Origin: Cladorhizidae sp. MBARI D1340-BT2
Lineage: Eukaryota; Porifera; Demospongiae; Poecilosclerida; Cladorhizidae
NCBI GenBank assembly: GCA_028752905.1
Contig: JAQNBH010000002.1
Location: 32,263,530 to 32,327,529, forward strand
Direction: 5' to 3'
Length of the DNA: 64,000 nucleotides
The notes beneath the pieces are model-generated. The model was given only the letters and a program-made list of their open reading frames with translations. It searched no databases and was not told where the DNA came from. Made by a program: the position numbers and the translations under genes. Position 1 is the stretch's first letter, and each line of letters opens with the position of its first letter. Shown here piece by piece: positions 44,101 through 54,179 of the stretch.

Positions 44101-45750
44101 CCCTGCCTGATGAATATGTGATGTCTTTCAATTGAGCCAACCTGCCTGATGAATATGTGATGCCTTTCAATTTAGCCACCCTGCCTGATGAATATGTGAT
44201 GCCTATCAATTTAGCCACTCTGGCTGATGAATATGTGATGCCTTTCAATTTAGCCACCCTGCCTGATGAATATGTGATGCCCTAGCCACCATGCCTGATG
44301 AATATGTGGATGCTCTTTCAATTTAGCCAATCTGCCTGATGAATATGTGATGCCTTTCAATTTAGCCAACCTTGCTGATGAATATGTGATGCCTTTCAAT
44401 TTAGCCTCCCTGCCTGATGAATATGTGATGCCTTTCGATTTAGCCACCCTGGCTGATGAATATGTGTTGCCTTTCAATTTAGCCACCTTGGCTGATGAAT
44501 ATGTGATACCTTTCAATTTAGCCACCCTGCCTGATGAATATGTGATGCCCTTCAATATAGCCACCATGCCTGATGAATATGTGATGCCTTTCAATTTTGC
44601 CACCCTGCCTGATGAATATGTGATGCCTTTCAATTTAGCCTCCCTGCCTGATGAATATGTGATGCCTTTCGATTTAGCCACCCTGCCTGATGTATATGTT
44701 ATGCCTTTCAATGTAGCCGATGAATATGTGATACCTTTCAATTTAGCCAACCTGCCTGATGAATATTCAATTTAGCCACCCTGGCTGATGAATATGTGAT
44801 GTGTTTCAATTTAGCCAACCTGCCTGATGAATATGTGATGCCTTTCAATTTAGCCACCCTGCCTGATGTATATGTGATGCCTTTCAATTTAGCCACACGA
44901 GCTGATGAATATGTGGATGCCTTTCAATTTAGCCACCCTGCCTGATGAATATGTGATGCGTTTCAATTTAGCCACCCTGGCTGATGAATATGTGGATGCC
45001 TTTCAATTTAGCCACCCTGCCTGATGAATATTTGATGCCTTTCAATTTATCCACCCTTGCTGATGAATATGTGATACCTTTCAATTTAGCCACCCTTGCT
45101 GATGAATATGTGATGCCTTTCAATTTAGGCACCCTGCCTGATGAATATGTGATGCCCTTCAATATAGACACCATGCCTGATGAATATGTGGATGCTCTTT
45201 CAATTTAGCCATCCTGGCTGATGAATATGTGATGCCTTTCAATTTAGCCACCCTTGCTGATGAATATGTGATGCCTTTCAATTTAGCCACCCTGCCTGAT
45301 GAATATGTAATTCAATTTAGCCACCCTGCCTGATTAATATGTGATGCCTTTCAATTTAGCCACCCTGCCTGATGAATATGTAATGCCTTTCAATTTAGCA
45401 AATCTGCCTGATGAATACGTGATGCCTTTCAATTTAGCCACACTGGCTAATGAATATGTGGTGCCTTTCACCCTGCCTGATGAATATTCAATTTAGCCAC
45501 CCTGCCTGATGAATATGTGATGTCTTTCAATTTAACCAACCTGCCTGATGAATATGTGATGCCTTTCAATTTAGCCACCCTGCCTGATGAATATGTGATG
45601 CCCTTCAATATAGACACCATGCCTGATGAATATGTGGATGCTCTTTCAATTTAGCCATCCTGGCTGATGAATATGTGATGCCTTTCAATTTAGCCACCCT
45701 TGCTGATGAATATGTGATGCCTTTCAATTTAGCCACCCTGCCTGATGAAT
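32900..45750 (+). repeat. 6,430-bp higher-order repeat, two tandem copies
   Basis: This is the largest tandem repeat level visible in the window. About 32,900-39,330 matches about 39,331-45,750 at a constant offset of 6,430. Private variants shared by both copies include CTTTCCATTTAGC (35,781 and 42,211), GCCACTCTAGCTGATAAAT (near 36,730 and 43,160) and TTTAGCCATCCTGGC within a CGATTTAG unit (near 37,200 and 43,630). Differences are few: CCACTCTGGC near 34,833 against CCACCCTGGC near 41,263, and a roughly 9-bp deletion giving TATGTAATTCAATTTAG near 45,307. The unit itself contains the 451-bp doublet and a 1,834-type block. Confidence 0.88.
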
Positions 45751-45899
45751 ATGTAATGCCTTTCAATTTAGCCACCCTGCCTGATTAATATGTGATGCCT
45801 TTCAATTTAGCCACCCTGCCTGATGAATATGTAATGCCTTTCAATTTAGCAAATCTGCCTGATGAATACGTGATGCCTTTCAATTTAGCCACCCTTGCT

Positions 45900-48790
45900 G
45901 ATGAATATGTGATGCCTTTCAATTTAGCCACCCTGCCTGATTAATATGTGATGCCTTTCAATTTAGCCACCCTGCCTGATGAATATGTTAATTCCTTTCA
46001 ATTTAGCCAATCTGCCTGATGAATATGTGATGCCTTTCAATTTAGCCAACCTTGCTGATGAATATGTGATGCCTTTCAATATAGCCACCCTTGCTGATGA
46101 ATATGTGATGCCTTTAAATTTTTAGCCACCCTAGCTGATGAATATGTGATGCCTTTCAATTTAGCCTCCCTGCCTGATGAATATGTGATGCCTTTCGATT
46201 TAGCCACCCTGGCTGATGAATATGTGTTGCCTTTCAATTTAGCCACCTTGGCTGATGAATATGTGATGCCTTTCAATTTAGCCACCCTGGCTGATGAATA
46301 TGTGATGCCTTTCAATATAGCCACCCTTGCTGATGAATATGTGATGCCTTTAAATTTTTAGCCACCCTAGCTGATGAATATGTGATGCCCTTCAATATAG
46401 CCACCATGCCTGATGAATATGTGGATGCCTTTCAATTTAGCCACCCTGCCTGATGAATATGTGATGCCATTCAATTTAGCCACCCTGGCTAATGAATATG
46501 TGATGCCTTTCAATATAGCCACCCTGCCTGATGAATATGTGATGCCTTTCAATTTAGCCACCCGAGCTGATGAATATGTGGATGCCTTTCAATTTAGCCA
46601 CCCTGGCTGATGAATATGTGGATGCCTTTCAATTTAGCCACCCTGCCTGATGAATATTCAATTTAGCCACCCTGCCTGATGAATATGTGATGTCTTTCAA
46701 TTGAGCCAACCTGCCTGATGAATATGTGATGCCTTTCAATTTAGCCACCCTGCCTGATGAATATGTGATGCCTATCAATTTAGCCACCCTGGCTGATGAA
46801 TATGTGATGCCTTTCAATTTAGCCACCCTGCCTGATGAATATGTGATGCCCTAGCCACCATGCCTGATGAATATGTGGATGCTCTTTCAATTTAGCCAAT
46901 CTGCCTGATGAATATGTGATGCCTTTCAATTTAGCCAACCTTGCTGATGAATATGTGATGCCTTTCAATTTAGCCTCCCTGCCTGATGAATATGTGATGC
47001 CTTTCGATTTAGCCACCCTGGCTGATGAATATGTGTTGCCTTTCAATTTAGCCACCTTGGCTGATGAATATGTGATACCTTTCAATTTAGCCACCCTGCC
47101 TGATGAATATGTGATGCCCTTCAATATAGCCACCATGCCTGATGAATATGTGGATGCTCTTTCAATTTAGCCATCCTGGCTGATGAATATGTGATGCCTT
47201 TCAATTTAGCCACCCTGGCTGATGAATATGTGATGCCTTTCAATTTAGCCACCCTGCCTGATGAATATGGGATGCCTTTCAATTTAGCCACCCTGCCTGA
47301 TGAATATGTTATGCCTTTCAATATAGCCACGATGCCTGATGAATATGTGATGCCTTTCAATTTTGCCACCCTGCCTGATGAATATGTGATGCCTTTCAAT
47401 TTAGCCTCCCTGCCTGATGAATATGTGATGCCTTTCGATTTAGCCACCCTGCCTGATGTATATGTTATGCCTTTCAATGTAGCCGATGAATATGTGATAC
47501 CTTTCAATTTAGCCAACCTGCCTGATGAATATTCAATTTAGCCACCCTGGCTGATGAATATGTGATGTGTTTCAATTTAGCCAACCTGCCTGATGAATAT
47601 GTGATGCCTTTCAATTTAGCCACCCTGCCTGATGTATATGTGATGCCTTTCAATTTAGCCACACGAGCTGATGAATATGTGGATGCCTTTCAATTTAGCC
47701 ACCCTGCCTGATGAATATGTGATGCGTTTCAATTTAGCCACCCTGGCTGATGAATATGTGGATGCCTTTCAATTTAGCCACCCTGCCTGATGAATATTTG
47801 ATGCCTTTCAATTTATCCACCCTTGCTGATGAATATGTGATACCTTTCAATTTAGCCACCCTTGCTGATGAATATGTGATGCCTTTCAATTTAGGCACCC
47901 TGCCTGATGAATATGTGATGCCCTTCAATATAGACACCATGCCTGATGAATATGTGGATGCTCTTTCAATTTAGCCATCCTGGCTGATGAATATGTGATG
48001 CCTTTCAATTTAGCCACCCTTGCTGATGAATATGTGATGCCTTTCAATTTAGCCACCCTGCCTGATGAATATGTTATGCCTTTCAATTTAGCCACCCTGC
48101 CTGATTAATATGTGATGCCTTTCAATTTAGCCACCCTGCCTGATGAATATGTAATGCCTTTCAATTTAGCAAATCTGCCTGATGAATACGTGATGCCTTT
48201 CAATTTAGCCACACTGGCTAATGAATATGTGGTGCCTTTCACCCTGCCTGATGAATATTCAATTTAGCCACCCTGCCTGATGAATATGTGAAGTCTTTCA
48301 ATTTAACCAACCTGCCTGATGAATATGTGATGCCTTTCAATTTAGCCACCCTGCCTGATGAATATGTGATGCCTTTCAATTTAGCCACCCTGGCTGATGA
48401 ATATGTGATGCCTTTCAATTTAGCAACCCTGGCTGATGAATATGTGATCTCTTTCAATTTAGCCACCCTGGCTGATGAATATGTGATGCCTTTCAATATA
48501 GCCACCCTGCCTGGATGAATATGTGTTGCCTTTCAATTTAGCCACCCGAATGGATGAATATGTGGATGCCGTTCAATTTAGCCACCCTGCCTGATGAATA
48601 TGTGATGCCTTTCAATTTAGCCACCCCGCCTGATGAATATGTTATGCCTTTCAATATAGCCACTCTGGCTGATAAATATGTTATGCCTTTCAATATAGCC
48701 ACCTTGCCTGATGAATATGTGGATGCCTTTCAATTTAGCCACCCTGGCAGATTAATACTTGGATGCCTTTCAATTTAGCAACACTGCCTG
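45900..48790 (+). repeat. Distant copy of the 2,370-5,250 segment
   Basis: Variant order here matches positions about 2,370-5,250 at a constant offset of 43,538. Landmarks include ATGTTAATTCCTTTC, the CCTTTAAATTTTTAGCC units, GATGCCCTAGCCACCATG, GAATATGGGATGCC and TGTGAAGTCTTTCAATT. Variants not shared include GATCTCTTTC near 48,446 (GATGCCTTTC near 4,908) and CACCCCGCC near 48,623 (CACCCTGCC near 5,085). The CCCCGCC form also occurs at 2,120 and in both 6,430-bp copies. Exact boundaries are uncertain. Confidence 0.8.
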
Positions 48791-51391
48791 ATGAATATGT
48801 GATGCCTTTCAATTTAGCCACCCTGGCTGATGAATATGTGATGCCTTTCAATTTAGCCACCCTTGCTGATGAATATGTGATGCCTTTCAATTTAGCCACC
48901 CTGCCTGATTAATATGTGATGCCTTTCAATTTAGCCACCCTGCCTGATGAATATGTTAATTCCTTTCAATTTAGCCAATCTGCCTGATGAATATGTGATG
49001 CCTTTCAATTTAGCCAACCTTGCTGATGAATATGTGATGCCTTTCAATATAGCCACCCTTGCTGATGAATATGTGATGCCTTTAAATTTTTAGCCACACT
49101 AGCTGATGAATATGTGATGCCTTTCAATTTAGCCTCCCTGCCTGATGAATATGTGATGCCTTTCGATTTAGCCACCCTGGCTGATGAATATGTGTTGCCT
49201 TTCAATTTAGCCACCTTGGCTGATGAATATGTGGATGCCTTTCAATTTAGCCACCCTGGCAGATTAATACTTGGATGCCTTTCAATTTAGCAACACTGCC
49301 TGATGAATATGTGATGCCTTTCAATTTAGCCACCCTGGCTGATGAATATGTGATGCCTTTCAATTTAGCCACCCTTGCTGATGAATATGTGATGCCTTTC
49401 AATTTAGCCACCCTGCCTGATTAATATGTGATGCCTTTCAATTTAGCCACCCTGCCTGATGAATATGTTATGCCTTTCAATATAGCCACGATGCCTGATG
49501 AATATGTGATGCCTTTCAATTTTGCCACCCTGCCTGATGAATATGTGATGCCTTTCAATTTAGCCTCCCTGCCTGATGAATATGTGATGCCTTTCGATTT
49601 AGCCACCCTGCCTGATGTATATGTTATGCCTTTCAATGTAGCCGATGAATATGTGATACCTTTCAATTTAGCCAACCTGCCTGATGAATATTCAATTTAG
49701 CCACCCTGGCTGATGAATATGTGATGTGTTTCAATTTAGCCAACCTGCCTGATGAATATGTGATGCCTTTCAATTTAGCCACCCTGCCTGATGTATATGT
49801 GATGCCTTTCAATTTAGCCACACGAGCTGATGAATATGTGGATGCCTTTCAATTTAGCCACCCTGCCTGATGAATATGTGATGCGTTTCAATTTAGCCAC
49901 CCTGGCTGATGAATATGTGGATGCCTTTCAATTTAGCCACCCTGCCTGATGAATATTTGATGCCTTTCAATTTATCCACCCTTGCTGATGAATATGTGAT
50001 ACCTTTCAATTTAGCCACCCTTGCTGATGAATATGTGATGCCTTTCAATTTAGGCACCCTGCCTGATGAATATGTGATGCCCTTCAATATAGACACCATG
50101 CCTGATGAATATGTGGATGCTCTTTCAATTTAGCCATCCTGGCTGATGAATATGTGATGCCTTTCAATTTAGCCACCCTTGCTGATGAATATGTGATGCC
50201 TTTCAATTTAGCCACCCTGCCTGATGAATATGTTATGCCTTTCAATTTAGCCACCCTGCCTGATTAATATGTGATGCCTTTCAATTTAGCCACCCTGCCT
50301 GATGAATATGTAATGCCTTTCAATTTAGCAAATCTGCCTGATGAATACGTGATGCCTTTCAATTTAGCCACACTGGCTAATGAATATGTGGTGCCTTTCA
50401 CCCTGCCTGATGAATATTCAATTTAGCCACCCTGCCTGATGAATATGTGAAGTCTTTCAATTTAACCAACCTGCCTGATGAATATGTGATGCCTTTCAAT
50501 TTAGCCACCCTGCCTGATGAATATGTGATGCCTTTCAATTTAGCCACCCTGGCTGATGAATATGTGATGCCTTTCAATTTAGCAACCCTGGCTGATGAAT
50601 ATGTGATCTCTTTCAATTTAGCCACCCTGGCTGATGAATATGTGATGCCTTTCAATATAGCCACCCTGCCTGGATGAATATGTGTTGCCTTTCAATTTAG
50701 CCACCCGAATGGATGAATATGTGGATGCCGTTCAATTTAGCCACCCTGCCTGATGAATATGTGATGCCTTTCAATTTAGCCACCCCGCCTGATGAATATG
50801 TTATGCCTTTCAATATAGCCACTCTGGCTGATAAATATGTTATGCCTTTCAATATAGCCACCTTGCCTGATGAATATGTGGATGCCTTTCAATTTAGCCA
50901 CCCTGGCAGATTAATACTTGGATGCCTTTCAATTTAGCAACACTGCCTGATGAATATGTGATGCCTTTCAATTTAGCCACCCTGGCTGATGAATATGTGA
51001 TGCCTTTCAATTTAGCCACCCTTGCTGATGAATATGTGATGCCTTTCAATTTAGCCACCCTGCCTGATTAATATGTGATGCCTTTCAATTTAGCCACCCT
51101 GCCTGATGAATATGTTAATTCCTTTCAATTTAGCCAATCTGCCTGATGAATATGTGATGCCTTTCAATTTAGCCAACCTTGCTGATGAATATGTGATGCC
51201 TTTCAATATAGCCACCCTTGCTGATGAATATGTGATGCCTTTAAATTTTTAGCCACACTAGCTGATGAATATGTGATGCCTTTCAATTTAGCCTCCCTGC
51301 CTGATGAATATGTGATGCCTTTCGATTTAGCCACCCTGGCTGATGAATATGTGTTGCCTTTCAATTTAGCCACCTTGGCTGATGAATATGT
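47275..51391 (+). repeat. 2,159-bp higher-order repeat, two copies
   Basis: About 47,275-49,232 recurs at an offset of 2,159 as about 49,434-51,391, separated by about 200 bp containing another CTGGCAGATTAATACTTGG unit. Both copies share the private GTGATCTCTTTC unit (near 48,446 and 50,605) and CCACACTAGCTGATG (near 49,093 and 51,252). The second copy ends only about 340 bp before the inversion point. Confidence 0.82.
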
Positions 51392-51707
51392 GATGCCTTT
51401 CAATTTAGCCACCCTGGCTGATGAATATGTGATGCCTTTCAATATAGCCACCCTTGCTGATGAATATGTGATGCCTTTAAATTTTTAGCCACCCTAGCTG
51501 ATGAATATGTGATGCCCTTCAATATAGCCACCATGCCTGATGAATATGTGGATGCCTTTCAATTTAGCCACCCTGCCTGATGAATATGTGATGCCATTCA
51601 ATTTAGCCACCCTGGATAATGAATATGTGATGCCTTTCAATATAGCCACCCTGCCTGATGAATATGTGATGCCTTTCAATTTAGCCACCCGAGCTGATGA
51701 ATATGTG

Positions 51708-51758
51708 GATGCCTTTCAATTTAGCCACCCTGGCTGGGTGGCTAAATTGAAAGGCATC
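51708..51758. other. Strand-switch hairpin at the satellite inversion point
   Basis: Bases 51,708-51,730 are the exact reverse complement of 51,736-51,758 (23 bp), separated by the 5-nt loop TGGCT. Beyond the stem the two arms stay similar as satellite monomers but begin to mismatch: CCACATATTC on one side against CGCATATTC on the other. This is the only point in the window where the array changes orientation. A perfect short-loop palindrome of this kind is what template switching or foldback repair leaves behind; that origin is inference. Confidence 0.93.
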
Positions 51759-53157
51759 GCATATTCATCAGGCAGGGTGGCTAAATTAAAGGCATCATAT
51801 ATTCATCAACCAGGGTGGCTAAATTGAAACGCATCACATATTCATCAGGCAGGGTGTCTAAATTGAAAGGCATCCACATATTCATCAGGCAGGGTGGCTA
51901 AATTGAAAGGTATATATCACATATTCATCAGGCAGGGTGGCTAAATTGAAAGGCATCACATATTCATCAGCCAGGATGGCTAAATTGAAAGGCATCACAT
52001 ATTCATCAGGCAGGGTGGCTAAATTGAAAGGCGTCACATATTCATCAGCCAGGGTGGCTAAATTGAAAGGCATCCACATATTCATCAGGCAGGGTGGCTA
52101 AATTGAAGGCATCACATATTCATCAGCCGGGGTGGCTAAATTGAAAGGAAATACATATTCATCAGCCATGGTGGCTAAATTGAAAGGCATCACAGATTCA
52201 TCAACCAGGGTGGCTAAATTGAAGGCATCACATATTCATCAGCTAGGGTGGCTAGATTGAAAGGAATCACATATTCATCAGCCATGGTGGCTAAATTGAA
52301 AGGCATCACATATTCATCAGCCAGGGTGGCTAAATTGAAAGGCATCCACATATTCATCCGGCATGGTGGCTAAATTGAAGGCATCACGTATTCATCAGCC
52401 AGGGTGGCTAAATTGAAAGGCATCCACATATTCATCAGGCAGGGTGGCTAAATTGAAGGCATCACATATTCATCAGCCAGGGTGGCTAAATTGAAAGGAA
52501 TCACATATTCATCAGCCATGGTGGCTAAATTGAAAGGAATCACATATTCATCAGCCAGGGTGGCTAAATTGAAAGGCATCCACATATTCATCCGGCATGG
52601 TGGCTAAATTGAAGGCATCACATATTCATCAACCAGGGTGGCTAAATTGAAAGGCATTACATATACATCAGCCAGGGTGGCTAAATTGAAAGGCATCACA
52701 TATTCATCAGCCAGGATGGATAAATTGAAAGGCATCACATATTCATCAGCCAGGGTGGCTAAATTGAAAGGCGTCACATATTCATCAGCCAGGGTGGCTA
52801 AATTGAAAGGCATCCACATATTCATCAGGCAGGGTGGCTAAATTGAAGGCATCACATATTCATCAGCCAGGGTGGCTAAATTGAAAGGAATCACATATTC
52901 ATCAGCCATGGTGGCTAAATTGAAAGGAATCACATATTCATCAGCCAGGGTGGCTAAATTGAAAGGCATCCACATATTCATCCGGCATGGTGGCTAAATT
53001 GAAGGCATCACATATTCATCAACCAGGGTGGCTAAATTGAAAGGCATTACATATACATCAGCCAGGGTGGCTAAATTGAAAGGCATCACATATTCATCAG
53101 CCAGGATGGATAAATTGAAAGGCATCACATATTCATCAGGCAGGGTTTGGCTAAATT
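51736..53157 (-). repeat. 39-bp satellite array, inverted (right) arm
   Basis: The same monomer family runs here in the opposite orientation (GGTGGCTAAATTGAAAGGCA on the + strand), for about 36 units. This arm is more diverged than the left arm. It carries variants that are rare or absent there, such as AAAGGAATCACATATTC, CAGCCATGGTGGC, TTCATCCGGCATGG and 38-bp units reading AAATTGAAGGCATC. The last recognisable unit reads CAGGCAGGGTTTGGCTAAAT, with an inserted TT, before the sequence turns unique at about 53,158. Short plus- and minus-strand open frames occur here for the same periodic reason as in the left arm and are not annotated as genes. Confidence 0.95.
52050..53150 (-). repeat. 390-bp higher-order repeat of the inverted arm
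   Basis: The right arm has its own ten-monomer periodicity. The ordered variants from about 52,441 recur at 52,831 (offset 390), and the TTACATATACATCAGCC unit occurs at 52,656 and 53,046. A less perfect earlier copy starts near 52,091. The last copy is truncated by the junction with unique DNA at about 53,157. This periodicity was not seen in the left arm. Confidence 0.85.
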
Positions 53158-53645
53158 GATTATGGTAGAGGACATCATCACAACCTGGTCTCATGCTGTG
53201 ACATTAATGACTTGTGACCCTAGAGTTTTTGTCTTAGGTGGTATCTAACACACCCTTCACTGTATAGGGTCTTTACTCCACCCATTGCTGCAGTGCCAAG
53301 TTTTGTGTCAAATTACTTGAGGTACTTATCTGTCCATGGGTCATCAAGGGTGTTTGCCTGACATCCACCTCCCACTGCTGCCTTGTCACTGTATAGTGGG
53401 TCGATTGACGGATGCCCCAGTTCAGCATTGGGACCATTGCCAAGGTCTTACCATGCCTCAGTTGAGCAGAGTTAAACTTGTAGTCTATGACAAGTCTGCA
53501 CACTACAATACATGCTTCTGGCACTGTAAGTAGGCCAACAGTGGCAACCACATGGTGGTCCCTGCACTAGGTATAAGTGGGGGAGTGTATGTCAGCTACG
53601 CGTCCTCCAATGGTGCAATGCAGCGATTATTATCACATGATTAAG
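53158..53645. other. Unique DNA flanking the satellite
   Basis: The sequence leaves the satellite at AAATTGATTATGGTAGAGGA and becomes unique. I see no target-site duplication or terminal inverted repeat at the junction. The only sizeable open frame is on the minus strand (53,273-53,551, 92 codons, entered separately). No promoter, polyadenylation cluster or RNA gene was recognised. Confidence 0.6.
53273..53551 (-). CDS. Unrecognised 92-codon open frame
   Basis: This is an ATG-to-stop frame of 92 codons. The product is mixed, without a signal peptide, membrane segment or low-complexity bias. It contains a stretch with several aromatic and basic residues (NWGIRQSTHYTVTRQQWEVD, about residues 44-63). 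I do not recognise a family. The DIRS-type pseudogene about 630 bp away lies on the same strand, so this could be another decayed part of a mobile element, but no motif shows that. A chance open frame is equally possible. Confidence 0.22.
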   Translation of the reverse strand: MVATVGLLTVPEACIVVCRLVIDYKFNSAQLRHGKTLAMVPMLNWGIRQSTHYTVTRQQWEVDVRQTPLMTHGQISTSSNLTQNLALQQWVE

Positions 53646-53646
53646 A

Positions 53647-53920
53647 GATAAGTTATAGGTCCACTGTACCAAGTGAATGAAAAATGCAGTCCATAAGTTA
53701 TAGGTGCACAAGGTCAATGAAAAATACACTGCATAAGGTATAGGTCTACTGCTACCAGGTCAATGAAAAATACAGTGTATAAGTCATTGTTGCACTGTAA
53801 CCAGGTCAATGAAAAATACAGTGCTTAATTCAAACGTGCACTCTACCAGGTCAATGAACTATACAGTGCATAATTCATTGCTGCACTGTTACCAGGTCAA
53901 TGAAAAATACAGTGGGTGAC
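53647..53920 (+). repeat. 46-bp minisatellite, six units
   Basis: Six imperfect units share the core GGTCAATGAAAAATACAGTG, preceded by a more variable part resembling TAAGTCATTGCTGCACTG. The core starts near 53,673, 53,713, 53,759, 53,805, 53,850 and 53,896, giving spacings of 40, 46, 46, 45 and 46. The first unit is the most diverged (AAGTGAATGAAAAATGCAGT). It is unrelated in sequence to the 39-bp satellite. Confidence 0.9.
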
Positions 53921-54179
53921 TAGATGAAGTCTTAAATGCCCTGTTGACTAGAGTGAGGGGTGACCAAAGTTGTAGAGACAGATGTGAGCAGTTGTGAGTG
54001 GGTACTAATTTAAAGTGAGAAAGCCAATGATTTCCAACATCCAAGTGTCTTGATTAGGGAGTACTCAAGCCCACTTTAGTTGCTATTGGGGGCTGCACCA
54101 ATAGGAAAGAGCAGTTTCAAAGAGAGGTACCCAAAGATCCAAGATGCAGTGCTGTTCCCACCCCAAATGGGTCATTCTT
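53921..54179. other. Unique non-coding spacer
   Basis: Unique sequence between the 46-bp minisatellite and the DIRS-like relic. No open frame, repeat or motif worth reporting was seen. Confidence 0.5.

Larger units (their letters stand above)
1..51735 (+). repeat. 39-bp satellite array, main (left) arm
   Basis: This is an uninterrupted head-to-tail array of a 39-bp monomer, roughly 1,300 copies. It can be read as ATGCCTTTCAATTTAGCCAC followed by CCTGCCTGATGAATATGTG. The best-represented variants change the middle (CTGCCT, CTGGCT, CTTGCT, ATGCCT) or replace CAATTTAG by CAATATAG. Several monomers carry diagnostic indels: GTGGATGCC gains one base, GAATATTCAATTT loses ten, CCTTTCACCCTG loses nine, and GCCCTAGCC loses seven. 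The consensus contains no CpG. The 39-bp period keeps one frame open on + (MPFNLATLPDEYV) and one on - (KGITYSSGRVAKL), which produces dozens of overlapping open stretches of 60-166 codons. Stops such as GATTAATATG and the indels break every one of them. The array is cut by the left window edge. It is a satellite by structure; a centromeric or heterochromatic role is only inference. Confidence 0.97.

Noticed and set aside
1..51735. CENP-B box within the monomer
   Set aside because: The consensus has no CG and nothing resembling the conserved TTCG and CGGG halves of the box. A centromere role cannot be argued from that motif.
51708..51758. Rho-independent terminator
   Set aside because: The hairpin has no following T-run, lies inside eukaryotic satellite, and its arms are satellite monomers.
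1..53150. Dozens of open frames of 60-166 codons on both strands as repeat-protein genes
   Set aside because: They follow from a 39-bp period with no stop in one frame per strand. Frames end at indel or TAA-bearing monomers that are themselves amplified, overlap each other on opposite strands, and lack any flanking start, splice or terminator context.
1..53157. CRISPR array
   Set aside because: Units are contiguous variants of one 39-bp monomer with no unique spacers, and the context is eukaryotic.
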